DNA of 64,000 nucleotides, from NCBI GenBank assembly GCA_028284145.1, contig JANQSH010000093.1, positions 1 through 64,000 on the forward strand. Reading direction: 5' to 3'. The stretch is from Planctomycetaceae bacterium. Its GTDB lineage: Bacteria; Planctomycetota; Planctomycetia; Planctomycetales; Planctomycetaceae. Below, one piece after another: positions 39,595 to 47,699 of this stretch. Position 1 is the first letter of the stretch, and the number at the start of each line of letters is the position of its first letter. Below the pieces are notes generated by a model that saw nothing but the letters and a program-made list of their open reading frames with translations, was not told the origin of the DNA and did not search any database. The translations under genes were made by a program, and so were the position numbers.

Positions 39595-40026
39595 ATGGCG
39601 AAGAAGAAACGAACGACGCGAAGCTCGACCAATAAAGCGAGTGAGTACTGTGTCTTCATCAGCCACGCCACCCACGACAAATGGATCGCCAAAGTCATTT
39701 GCGAGAAGATTGAAGAACTTGGAGTTCAAACTTTTCGCGACGATCGAGATATTCAAGGCGGCGACAATATTCCGGATGCAATAAAAGCTGCAATTCGCAG
39801 TTGTGACGAAATGTTGATTCTCCTGACACCTGTTTCAATCAAGAGGATATGGGTTACGTTGGAAATCGGCATGGCGAGCATGGTTGAGCGACGGATTGTT
39901 CCGATTTTGTACCACATTGATGCTGATCAGATCATTGGTATCATCAGTGATAACAGGGGATATCGACTGGACGAATTCGACGACTATCTGACTGGACTTG
40001 AGCAACGAGTGAAAGGCACTGAATGA
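39595..40026 (+). CDS. TIR-domain protein 1
   Basis: 143 residues. A short basic leader (AKKKRTTRSS) is followed by a TIR domain over nearly the whole length: CVFISHATHD (19-28), the RDDRDIQGGDNI loop (48-59), a DEMLILLTP strand (71-79) and the catalytic-type Glu90 in WVTLEIGMA. Bacterial TIR domains hydrolyse NAD+ or make cyclic ADP-ribose isomers, usually as abortive-infection effectors or signal makers. The Glu is present, so activity is plausible. The ATG is 29 nt after the methyltransferase stop; a TTG at 39,556 would overlap that gene. A small hairpin (GGATGA-N4-TCATCC) surrounds the methyltransferase stop. TIR2 starts on an ATGA overlap. Confidence 0.85.
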   Translation: MAKKKRTTRSSTNKASEYCVFISHATHDKWIAKVICEKIEELGVQTFRDDRDIQGGDNIPDAIKAAIRSCDEMLILLTPVSIKRIWVTLEIGMASMVERRIVPILYHIDADQIIGIISDNRGYRLDEFDDYLTGLEQRVKGTE

Positions 40027-40625
40027 GTACAGTTCAAGAAACTCTCTATGACGTCTTTCTTTCGCACGGCGTTCATGACACCGGCATCGCAGAGATTGTT
40101 CGGAAGAGACTCGAAGCTTCGGATCTTGGCGTGTTTGCCATGGATCATATCGACGCAGGTATCGATTTAGATTTGGCGGTCAGAAGCGCGCTTGCTGAAT
40201 CGAGTGCAGTGATTCTGATATTGACTCGATCAACTGTCGGTTCACCCTACATCGCATTCGAAGTTGGTGCTGCGATGGCGTGGAACAAGCCCATTTATGT
40301 TCTATATGACGGGCTTGCGAATGATGACATTCCCTCTTACTTGCGGCAATTTCATGTCGTCGGGCTTGGGGAAGCCGAGCGTATTGTGAACGAGATTGCG
40401 AAAGCCAAAGAGCCAATGTCAGATGCAGCGAAGGAATCGTTGATCAACATTTATGAAGAGTTGGGGATCCCAACGGACCAACTTCTTCGCAGCCCCGCGA
40501 GAGTACGCGATCTATCCGAGTCATTCCGAGAGAGAACAGAATCTCCTGTTGAAAGTGAACGACTGCTTCGTGAGCTTCTTCGACTTCGCAAACAGGGCAA
40601 ACTTCCCAAAATCGGCAGGTCATAA
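40023..40625 (+). CDS. TIR-domain protein 2 with helical C-terminal extension
   Basis: 200 residues. The TIR domain (about 8-130) has YDVFLSHGVHD, an IDAGIDLD loop, AVILILTRSTVGSPYIAFE with Glu80 in the catalytic position, and KPIYVLYDG. The C-terminal 65 residues are charged and helical (RERTESPVESERLLRELLRLRKQGKL), probably for oligomerisation or partner binding. It is translated by ATGA coupling from TIR1. Two different TIR proteins after a methyltransferase suggest a sensor-effector or heteromeric NADase pair, which is inference. It is not ThsB with ThsA (Thoeris): no SLOG or sirtuin partner is present. A 12-bp inverted repeat follows 4 nt after the stop. Confidence 0.85.
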   Translation: MSTVQETLYDVFLSHGVHDTGIAEIVRKRLEASDLGVFAMDHIDAGIDLDLAVRSALAESSAVILILTRSTVGSPYIAFEVGAAMAWNKPIYVLYDGLANDDIPSYLRQFHVVGLGEAERIVNEIAKAKEPMSDAAKESLINIYEELGIPTDQLLRSPARVRDLSESFRERTESPVESERLLRELLRLRKQGKLPKIGRS

Positions 40626-40680
40626 AAATTGCCGATGAGGTTCAACAGAACTTAGGAACGTTCCGCTTCCTCATCGGCAA
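40624..40680 (-). terminator. Terminator of the secreted-protein gene, shared gap with TIR2
   Basis: TTGCCGATGAGG (40,629-40,640) and CCTCATCGGCAA (40,669-40,680) form a perfect 12-bp stem with a 28-nt loop that itself contains the palindrome GGAACGTTCC. On the minus strand the stem runs into TTTTTATG, so it should end the leftward gene. On the plus strand no U-run follows. Confidence 0.75.
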
Positions 40681-40750
40681 GGGCAATGCGTTTGCCCAAA
40701 CGCGTCATCGCGTTCAATTTCTTATGCGGCCCGAAGGCCATTCCCTTGCG

Positions 40751-41725
40751 TCAGCGTTTGATGAATGCCGCTGCGTCATCAATAATCCAGGGCGTCGACC
40801 AGTGCTTGTTGTCGTCCCGGCTGACGATATTGAAGAAGAATGAACTCATTTTCTCCGCTTTGAAACCGTAAGGCCACGAAGACATGATGTGATCAGCCGC
40901 TGTCAGATCTTCGATGCCCTCTTTGGCGTAGTAATGCACTTTGCCATCGCCAGAGACCGACATGCCGAGGGTCCACCAACCCGGATTGAGAATCTGCTTG
41001 GCGACCACATCCTGCCCGTTGTTGTCGCAGCGAATGATCAGCGCGGCAAAGTCGCGGTCGAATTTCGGATCGGTTTTGCTGTTGAACTGAATGAAGAAAC
41101 CAGGCCAGTAAGGCTCGACCTTCATTGGATTGCGGCGTTTGCGAAACAGGCTGAAACGACGCTTCTTCGCATCTTTGTCGGGGATGGTTGTTCGGCAACT
41201 AATTCGGAAACCGAACGAAGAACCAGTCTTCTGGTCCCACTTGTCCCATTCGGGAAGGTACACACGAACAACGGCACTGGGGTTCCAGGAGGGATGCAAC
41301 TGATAACCGAGTCGGGAGCCGATGGGAAACATGAAATCGTCTTGCTGCATCTTATAGCTGGGGCGACCGGGGATACCCGTTTCCATCGACTGCAACAACA
41401 AAGCCCCTTTACTGCCTTCCAGTCCACCAGCAGGTGTGGGAACACGGCGAACAATATCAGGTGTGCCACGGTAATCACTACCGTAAGTGCGGCCATTCGA
41501 CGATCTCCCCTCCGGAGCGCGAACACGTTTGTCGATATTACTGCTCGATTTTGGGAAGTTGGGGTAATAGGCCCATTTGGTATCTTCAAAGTCGTCACCG
41601 ACTTGCGTCAGCTTCTGACCAGTGCCGGGTACAACGCCTTGTGCCTGAGCGATGTTCACGGCTCCGCTGATCATCAGGCCCATGATGACCACTCCAAGCG
41701 TGCGAAAATTCCTGCCGAGTTTCAT
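40751..41725 (-). CDS. Secreted protein of unknown function
   Basis: 324 residues. A signal peptide is clear: KLGRNFR, a hydrophobic core (TLGVVIMGLMISGAVNI) and an AQAQG cleavage region at about residue 28. The mature part has no catalytic motif I recognise. It alternates beta-rich segments (SFGFRISCRTTIP, PGFFIQFNSKTD, ALIIRCDNN) with aromatic-rich loops, suggesting a jelly-roll or lectin-like fold. I think it is a planctomycete-specific periplasmic or outer-surface protein, which is an impression. The ATG at 41,725 has AAAGAG 9 nt upstream, better than in-frame starts at 41,734 and 41,791. It is a single-gene unit with its own terminator. Confidence 0.7.
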   Translation of the reverse strand: MKLGRNFRTLGVVIMGLMISGAVNIAQAQGVVPGTGQKLTQVGDDFEDTKWAYYPNFPKSSSNIDKRVRAPEGRSSNGRTYGSDYRGTPDIVRRVPTPAGGLEGSKGALLLQSMETGIPGRPSYKMQQDDFMFPIGSRLGYQLHPSWNPSAVVRVYLPEWDKWDQKTGSSFGFRISCRTTIPDKDAKKRRFSLFRKRRNPMKVEPYWPGFFIQFNSKTDPKFDRDFAALIIRCDNNGQDVVAKQILNPGWWTLGMSVSGDGKVHYYAKEGIEDLTAADHIMSSWPYGFKAEKMSSFFFNIVSRDDNKHWSTPWIIDDAAAFIKR

Positions 41726-42178
41726 GGTTTGCATCTCTTTTGTCTCAATCGTTAGGAGAGTTCTCCGCCGTCCTCTGCGTTCACAGTCCACACGACGGAC
41801 TGGACGTGCTTTACCGGCGAACTTGATTCATCTTTACGTGTCGTGTTGATTTGATTTGCCCTGGAAACTTCAGGGCGAAGAAACACATCCTTGCCGAGCG
41901 ACTCACTCACCAGTTCCGCATGCCATGCTGCTGGGAATTCACCCTTCAATTGAACTGCGATTTTTCACAACAACCGCGTTGAAACCTGGTCAAACCTGCC
42001 ACTTCCCCGAGCAGGAGCCGGAACCTCTCTATCAACCCCGGCCGTTCTGGTTATCGGCAAGCGAGGTGACGCAACAAAAATGGCAGGCGAAAGAACTGAT
42101 CAGCAATTCTCGAAGCGTGCCGTCATAGCCGGTATAACCGGCCTGATCGGAAGGTTTTCCCAACCGGCAGAAAGGCCT
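41726..42178. other. Gap between the secreted-protein gene and epmB
   Basis: 453 bp upstream of the secreted-protein gene and downstream of epmB. I see no convincing gene, repeat or strong hairpin. Confidence 0.35.
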
Positions 42179-43282
42179 TCAAGTTGTGCGTCCGTCAGAG
42201 TTTCTCTCAACGGAACGCTTTGACAACGCTCCGGGAACTTCGCGCACAAACTTTGGCACGGCGTATCCTGGCAGCCGCTCGCGCAGTTGCGAAACGATGT
42301 CCCGGCCTTTCGCTGCGTTCACTTCAAAGTGAGCTGCCCCCTGAACGCGGTCGAGTTGATGCAGGTAATACGGCAGCACGCCGACATCGATCAGCCGTTC
42401 ACATAACTCAAACTGGGCATTGATGGAATCGTTCACCCTTCTGAGTAACACGGCCTGGTTCAACGTGGTGATGCCGCTTTGCACCAGACGCCGCAATGAC
42501 ATCTCGCATTCTCCAGCAATTTCATTGGCATGATTGGCGTGCACCACAACAATTGGTGTCAGCCGTGTGCCGGTGATCAAGGCGAGCAGGTCTTCCGTGA
42601 TCCGGTTGGGCAGCACGATGGGAAGCCGCGTGTGTATTCGCAATCGGCGAACGTGTGAGATTTTCTCAAGTTCCATAATGATCTCCCGCAAGCGGGCGTC
42701 CGTCAGCATTAGTGGATCGCCGCCGGAGAGAATCACCTCGTGCAATGTGTCATCGGCGTCAATCGCTTCAAACGCCGGCTGCCAGTCCGCCATGCGTCGT
42801 GGAGAGGTGTAATAGGGAAACTCGCGCCGGAAGCAGTATCGGCAATGCACGGCGCAGACACCGGTTGCAATCAGTAAAGCCCGCCCAGAGTATTTCTGAA
42901 TCAAACCGGGAGCGGTCGATGCATCGCCATCGCCGACCGGATCGCCAGAGAATCCGGGGACGACTTCCAGTTCGTCTCTCAAGGGGAGGACCTGTTTCAA
43001 TAGCGGATCATCCGAGTCACCAGTGCGCATGCGGTTGAGGTAGTCCAGCGGAACAACGAGCGGAAACCGTTCCGTTGCAGCACGCGCCGGGATACGCAAG
43101 TCATCGGAAAGTTGCAGTCGATCGATCAATTCATCAGAACTGCGAATGGCCGCCGACAGCGAACGTTGCCAACCAGCCTGGGCAGTGGGTAATTGCTCAT
43201 GTGGGCCATCAATGCGGATTTGCTTTTCCGTTCTGGAAATGGTTTGGAAGCCGGAATCTGTCTCCTGCGTGGTGCGATCCAT
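42179..43282 (-). CDS. epmB: EpmB-like radical SAM lysine aminomutase (EF-P modification)
   Basis: A 367-residue radical SAM protein of the lysine 2,3-aminomutase/KamA family. The iron-sulfur motif is CX3CX2C (C143, C147, C150, in CAVHCRYCFRR), followed by the ILSGGDPLML SAM-binding motif and a PLP-type core; the protein ends soon after VPKFVREVPGALSK. EpmB turns alpha-lysine into beta-lysine, which EpmA attaches to elongation factor P. The short length (no C-terminal tetramerisation extension of true KamA) and the divergent efp gene 268 nt away support EpmB. ATG 43,282 has AAGGGGG 7 nt upstream and is preferred over 43,288. No EpmA gene is in the window. Confidence 0.85.
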   Translation of the reverse strand: MDRTTQETDSGFQTISRTEKQIRIDGPHEQLPTAQAGWQRSLSAAIRSSDELIDRLQLSDDLRIPARAATERFPLVVPLDYLNRMRTGDSDDPLLKQVLPLRDELEVVPGFSGDPVGDGDASTAPGLIQKYSGRALLIATGVCAVHCRYCFRREFPYYTSPRRMADWQPAFEAIDADDTLHEVILSGGDPLMLTDARLREIIMELEKISHVRRLRIHTRLPIVLPNRITEDLLALITGTRLTPIVVVHANHANEIAGECEMSLRRLVQSGITTLNQAVLLRRVNDSINAQFELCERLIDVGVLPYYLHQLDRVQGAAHFEVNAAKGRDIVSQLRERLPGYAVPKFVREVPGALSKRSVERNSDGRTT

Positions 43283-43354
43283 CAGCATTCCCCCTTCAAG
43301 ATCGATTTGCTATTCTGCGGCAAGTGTGTCCATGTCAATAGAATGACTTCCATG

Positions 43355-43456
43355 AGAGCAGTTTACTTTTTCGTGTAACGTTGCTGTCTCGTGGGAGTCT
43401 GCATTTGCACGTCAAAAGTCGTTTTTCACGGACACGAGAAGGCATAATACGCTTTA
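43355..43456 (-). repeat. Dispersed 105-bp TIR element, copy F
   Basis: In reverse orientation. It begins AGAGCAGTTTACTTTTT and ends GCATAATACGCTTTAA, with the CTCGTGGGAGTCTGC block between. It sits between the divergent epmB and efp genes, so it lies in or near their promoters. Confidence 0.8.
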
Positions 43457-43549
43457 ACGCCTGTCGTCATAGCCGGTCGGATCCGATCGCATGAAGATTG
43501 TTTTGCGTTTCGCTACCAAGATAACCACAGCCCTCAAAGAGACCAACCG

Positions 43550-44119
43550 ATGCCCAATTTCAATGCTGGAGATTTCAAGAAGGGAATCAAAGTCATTCTG
43601 GATAACGAACCCTACGAAATGCTCGAATGCAATTTCGTGAAGCCGGGGAAAGGGCAGGCATTGTATCGCACGCGATTGCGCAATTTGCTGAATGGCAAAA
43701 TTCTCGATCGGACGTATCGCAGTGGTGAGAGCCTCGAAGCAGCCGATGTCCATCGCAGCGAAGGCCAGTATCTCTACCGCGATGCCACCGGCTACATTTT
43801 TATGGACAATGAATCTTACGAGCAGTATTCCCTGAGCGAAGAGACCTGCGGCGACCGCACAAAGTTTCTGCTGGAAAACGCCACCTGTGGCTTACTCTTC
43901 TGGAACGGCCAATTGATTGAAATGACGCCACCCCAGCATGTGACGATGGAAGTCACGTTTACCGAGCCGGCCGCGCGGGGTGATACCGCAACCAATGTCA
44001 CCAAACCTGCGACCGTCGAGACCGGCGAAACGGTCAATGTTCCCGCATTTGTCGAGCAAGGCGACAAGATCAAGATCGATGCTTTGACCGGTGCCTACGT
44101 GGAACGTGTTCGCAGTTGA
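43550..44119 (+). CDS. efp: Translation elongation factor P
   Basis: 189 residues with three beta-barrel domains. EF-P binds stalled ribosomes and helps form proline-proline bonds. Lys34, in KPGKGQA, is the residue that receives beta-lysine in species with EpmA/EpmB, and its presence agrees with the neighbouring epmB. Domain III ends with GDKIKIDALTGAYVERV, the usual signature; the last 40 residues are intact. It is transcribed divergently from epmB across a 268-bp gap that contains repeat copy F. Its 3' end overlaps the convergent glycosyltransferase gene by 25 bp. Confidence 0.96.
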   Translation: MPNFNAGDFKKGIKVILDNEPYEMLECNFVKPGKGQALYRTRLRNLLNGKILDRTYRSGESLEAADVHRSEGQYLYRDATGYIFMDNESYEQYSLSEETCGDRTKFLLENATCGLLFWNGQLIEMTPPQHVTMEVTFTEPAARGDTATNVTKPATVETGETVNVPAFVEQGDKIKIDALTGAYVERVRS

Positions 44120-45525
44120 TGGCGTAACCATCTTGACACAATTACCACGATGCCAGCCAAACCAATCCCGGAAGCTGTGAATAGAACAGGATATACGACC
44201 ACCAGAAACCGTCCGCCGACCGAATGAGTCAGCATGATGGTGAAAAAGTCGGCTGCCAGCAATGTGAGAGCAATCGCCGGAACAGCCGTTTTCGAAACGA
44301 CTGCCAGGCCGACCAGCGACAGAATGACCAGTACTCTTCCCCAGGTTGGTCTATACAGCGGCTTCAGATGGGATCGGAGTTTCATCCATGCAAGTTGAAG
44401 GATCTTGCCAGAATTGGCCATGGCCCATTCCCTGGCGCGGTCGCGGCATGCGATGGCAACCGCCTTGTGCTTTTCCAACGGATCGCCAATCGCCTGATAC
44501 CATTCCTGCTGCTCCAATTCTCGCCGAACGGCCAACGTGGGGGTTGGTCGCCAAACGCCCCGGTTCGCGCAGGCATCGTCACTGTAGCTGGCAGAGAAGT
44601 TGATGTACCCCTGTGTTCCGAGAGGCATGAACGCATTCAAGTGATAGCAATTCCTGATCCACCACGGTGCCAGCAAGGCAATGGTCACACCAAGAAAAAG
44701 CAATGTGTTCAACCACGGACGTCTATTACCAGGGCCGGCCCCAATAACCGGTTGTCGGAATCGCCAGAACACAAATCCTGCCAGCAACGGTAGCCAGGGC
44801 GCGAAAAAATTTCGCGTGTAGACCATCGCGGCTGTGGCAACACCACACATGACGACTCGCCGTGCATTTTGCCTCTCGCACATCAGTACAAACGTGAAGA
44901 AGGTCAGCGTCACGGCGAGGAACGCCAGCGGCTCGGTCATAATGTCGAAGATATAGGGAGAAAGCAGACCGGACCAGAGGCAGTAAGAACCAGCGACAAT
45001 GCCAGCAACGACACCAGCGACACGGACGGCGAGAGCCGACATCACACCAATCGCGATTGAGCAGACAATGGCGTTCCCAACGTAAAGGGCGAAGAAACGA
45101 CGGCCAACCAAAGTATATGTGATCGCAACTTGAACAGGCACAGCAGGCTGACGGTACACATTTGGTGATTTCGGGTCATCACGAAGCAGAATCCCGTCGA
45201 ACTCGCCATATCGGTTGTTTTCAACGTACGGTTTTCGCCACTCGCTATCGCCGTATCCGCCGGCTGCGAATCCGTACCCTTTCGACAACCAGAAGCCAGT
45301 ACTCTCGTAGTTCCATGCATCACCTGCCACATGTGGCGGTCGGTTGTGTTCCTCTATCGACAACGACGATACGAAGAACATCAATGCAGTGAGGAACATC
45401 ATCACGCCGACAACCCACTGTGCGCGACAAGAGCCACCGGTTACGATAAGAACATCTGCCACGGCCACATCGTTCACACTGTCTGGCTGTTCTTCCGCTG
45501 ATTTCGAGACGTCCGTTGATGACAT
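44095..45525 (-). CDS. Membrane glycosyltransferase of the GT39/ArnT type
   Basis: 476 residues with about 10-12 hydrophobic segments. A short polar N-terminus leads into TM1 (WVVGVMMFLTALMFFVSSL), followed by a first periplasmic loop carrying Asp and Glu residues, as in GT-C enzymes of the PMT/ArnT families that use polyprenyl-phosphate sugars. The YRQPAVPVQVAI segment in the loop is typical of dolichyl-phosphate mannosyltransferase-like proteins. It should add a sugar to a protein or lipid at the periplasmic face; donor unknown. The start is ATG 45,525 rather than TTG 45,534. It lies 28 nt downstream of fabI and probably shares its transcript. Confidence 0.75.
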   Translation of the reverse strand: MSSTDVSKSAEEQPDSVNDVAVADVLIVTGGSCRAQWVVGVMMFLTALMFFVSSLSIEEHNRPPHVAGDAWNYESTGFWLSKGYGFAAGGYGDSEWRKPYVENNRYGEFDGILLRDDPKSPNVYRQPAVPVQVAITYTLVGRRFFALYVGNAIVCSIAIGVMSALAVRVAGVVAGIVAGSYCLWSGLLSPYIFDIMTEPLAFLAVTLTFFTFVLMCERQNARRVVMCGVATAAMVYTRNFFAPWLPLLAGFVFWRFRQPVIGAGPGNRRPWLNTLLFLGVTIALLAPWWIRNCYHLNAFMPLGTQGYINFSASYSDDACANRGVWRPTPTLAVRRELEQQEWYQAIGDPLEKHKAVAIACRDRAREWAMANSGKILQLAWMKLRSHLKPLYRPTWGRVLVILSLVGLAVVSKTAVPAIALTLLAADFFTIMLTHSVGGRFLVVVYPVLFTASGIGLAGIVVIVSRWLRHQLRTRST

Positions 45526-45553
45526 GGGGGTCAATCCTGCTTTGCCTTAACAG

Positions 45554-46369
45554 TTACGGGGCAGGTGGAGATTGCATGTATCCTTCAACCAGTTTGCTGT
45601 CGAAATAGTTGATCGACATGCCCGCGTCGAGAACGATACCTTGAGCGTTGATGCCGGAGGACCGCGGGCTGAGCAGGAATGCCGCAGCATTGGCAACTTC
45701 GGATGTCTGTACGGCCTTCTTGCGGAGCGTTGCCTGCTCTGCATAAAGATAGCTGTCGACGTAGCCGGGAATCCCTGCCGAAGCGGATGTCTTCAACAAT
45801 CCGGGGCAGACCGCATTAAAGCGGACTCGCGAGAACTCCGAGAACGACTTGGCGAGAAAGCAGACGGTCGAATCGAGCGCCGCTTTCACCGGAGCCATGT
45901 AACCGTAGTTTTCGGCCGCCATCCGTGTGGTGGAAATGGAAATCGTGACGACACTGCCATTTTCTGAATCGAGCAGATCGCGAAACGCATTACTGATGGC
46001 AATCAGCGAGAAGCAGGAAATATCGACCGCCTGCAAAAAGGCAGGACGAGGTGTTTCATGGAAAGAGAGCCAGCCAGCGGAGTAATCTGCAAATGCAACC
46101 GAATGCAGAATGCCGTGCAATTGATCGCATTCCTGACTGACATCACTCTTGAGTTGGTCGATGTCCTCCTGCTTCTCAAAGTCACACACGAAAATGGTGG
46201 CGTCTCCCAGCAGTTTGGTCAGTTGTTCTTTCCGCTCGGATGACCGGACGGAGTACAACACCCTTACTCCCAGTTCTTCCAGCAGACGCGCGGTATGCCA
46301 GGCAATACTTTTGCGATTGGCGACACCGAAAACGAGAACGGTTTTGTCCTTCAGTTGCAGGAAATCCAT
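45554..46369 (-). CDS. fabI: Enoyl-[acyl-carrier-protein] reductase
   Basis: A 271-residue NADH-dependent SDR-type enoyl-ACP reductase that completes each round of fatty acid elongation. The cofactor loop is [10 protein letters not shown] (15-24), the FabI-type replacement of the usual TGxxxGxG. The catalytic pair is Y155 and K162 in the spacing Y-x6-K that separates FabI from other SDRs. Further FabI features are HSVAFAD and [13 protein letters not shown]. It is the target class of triclosan; sensitivity cannot be judged here. It is first of two genes on the minus strand. Confidence 0.93.
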   Translation of the reverse strand: MDFLQLKDKTVLVFGVANRKSIAWHTARLLEELGVRVLYSVRSSERKEQLTKLLGDATIFVCDFEKQEDIDQLKSDVSQECDQLHGILHSVAFADYSAGWLSFHETPRPAFLQAVDISCFSLIAISNAFRDLLDSENGSVVTISISTTRMAAENYGYMAPVKAALDSTVCFLAKSFSEFSRVRFNAVCPGLLKTSASAGIPGYVDSYLYAEQATLRKKAVQTSEVANAAAFLLSPRSSGINAQGIVLDAGMSINYFDSKLVEGYMQSPPAP

Positions 46370-46579
46370 CTGACACTCTATTTACAGGAAACGGTAAACA
46401 AAAGCGGCGATTGTCGTCGTGATTCTACTGTCGACATGTCGACAACGAAACGATGCCCGAGGTAATTCAGCCGTCACAATACCGATTTTGCAGGCCGGGA
46501 TCGTTGCGTCGCCCGCCCTGGTCGCCACAATGGAGGGTGTTATATCGCATCTTCGCTTGTCGTTTTAAGGTACTCTCCA

Positions 46580-47626
46580 TTGTTTTCTCGTCGTATCGGC
46601 TGGCATGACCTCGCCGTGTTATGCCGCAAACTCAGCACAATGTTGCAATCGGGCGTCGATATTGCAAAGGCTTTTGAGATCGCCGCGCGTCAAACGCGCG
46701 GTCGTACGCAGGCAGCCATGCTTGATGTCTCGACGGCGATCAAAGCCGGCAGCGACGTCACCTCAGCTCTGCAGAAACAGGGAGAGGCTTTCCCTCCGCT
46801 CGTCATTCACATGGTGGAGGCAGCGGAGTCTGGCGGTGCGGTCCCTGAGATTCTGGTGGAACTGGCCGATCATTATGAAAACCAGAGCAAACTCCGCACA
46901 GCCTTTCTGGTCTCCATCGCCTGGCCCATGTTCCAACTTTTCGCGGCGATTCTGGTTATCACCGGGGTGATCGTCCTGTTGGGTTGGATCGCCGACCTGC
47001 AGGGCGGGGGAGAACCGCTGGAGATCTTTGGTCCGGGTCTGGTTGGCACGCGCGGAGCGATCATTTTTCTGAGTATCGTATTCGGAACGTTCGCTCTATT
47101 CTTCTTTGGATATCAAGCGGTGACCCGTCTACTCGGCGGGCAGAAGTTTCTCGATCCCTTCCTCCTGAAACTTCCCGTCATCGGAAAATGCCTGCAGGAC
47201 TTCGCGATCGCGCGCTATGCCTGGACCTTTGCGCTGACTCAACAAACCGGCATGCCGATGAATCGCAGCATCGAAGCATCGCTCAAGGCAACGAACAATG
47301 GCGCGTTCATGACTGCCACCCCAACCATGAATGACAAAATTGGCAATGGTGCGACGTTGCATCAGGCAATGGCCGTCACCGGACTGTTCCCACAGGACTT
47401 TCTCGAAATGGTGGATGTTGCCGAGACCTCCGGAACCGTTCCCGAAATGTTCCAGCGCAACAGCGCCATTTTCCAGGACAAGGCCCGCCGCAGTTTGCAG
47501 GCACTCACTGCGGTTCTGGGCTGGCTGGTGTGGGTCGGCGTGGCGGTCATCATTCTGTACTTTGTATTCCGCGTGGCGTTCTGGTACATCGGCATGATTC
47601 AAGATGCGTTGGATGGCACATTCTGA
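46580..47626 (+). CDS. Type II secretion/type IV pilus inner-membrane protein (GspF/PilC family)
   Basis: 348 residues. Two homologous T2SSF cytoplasmic domains (about 10-110 and 210-320), each starting with a hydrophobic helical LCRKLSTMLQSGVDIAKAFE-type or FAIARYAWTFALTQQTGMPMN-type segment, are separated and followed by membrane segments (three in all). The protein is the inner-membrane platform of type II secretion systems or type IV pili. It has a TTG start with AAGG about 10 nt upstream. No gspE, gspD or pilin gene is near, so it is an orphan here, as is common in planctomycetes where such genes are scattered. Confidence 0.82.
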   Translation: MFSRRIGWHDLAVLCRKLSTMLQSGVDIAKAFEIAARQTRGRTQAAMLDVSTAIKAGSDVTSALQKQGEAFPPLVIHMVEAAESGGAVPEILVELADHYENQSKLRTAFLVSIAWPMFQLFAAILVITGVIVLLGWIADLQGGGEPLEIFGPGLVGTRGAIIFLSIVFGTFALFFFGYQAVTRLLGGQKFLDPFLLKLPVIGKCLQDFAIARYAWTFALTQQTGMPMNRSIEASLKATNNGAFMTATPTMNDKIGNGATLHQAMAVTGLFPQDFLEMVDVAETSGTVPEMFQRNSAIFQDKARRSLQALTAVLGWLVWVGVAVIILYFVFRVAFWYIGMIQDALDGTF

Positions 47627-47699
47627 TTCCATTGTCGTCTTACAGCCTGAGTGATTCCAGTACCGTCTTGTCGTTATCCATTCCTCGAAAGCTGCACGA

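Noticed and set aside
37851-40625. The methyltransferase/TIR genes as a Thoeris or restriction-modification system
   Set aside because: No ThsA-like SLOG/sirtuin protein, no restriction endonuclease, and the GIY-YIG-like domain lacks its catalytic Glu.
40889-41755. Plus-strand frame of 288 codons
   Set aside because: Antisense to the signal-peptide-bearing secreted protein and ending past its start; no family features.
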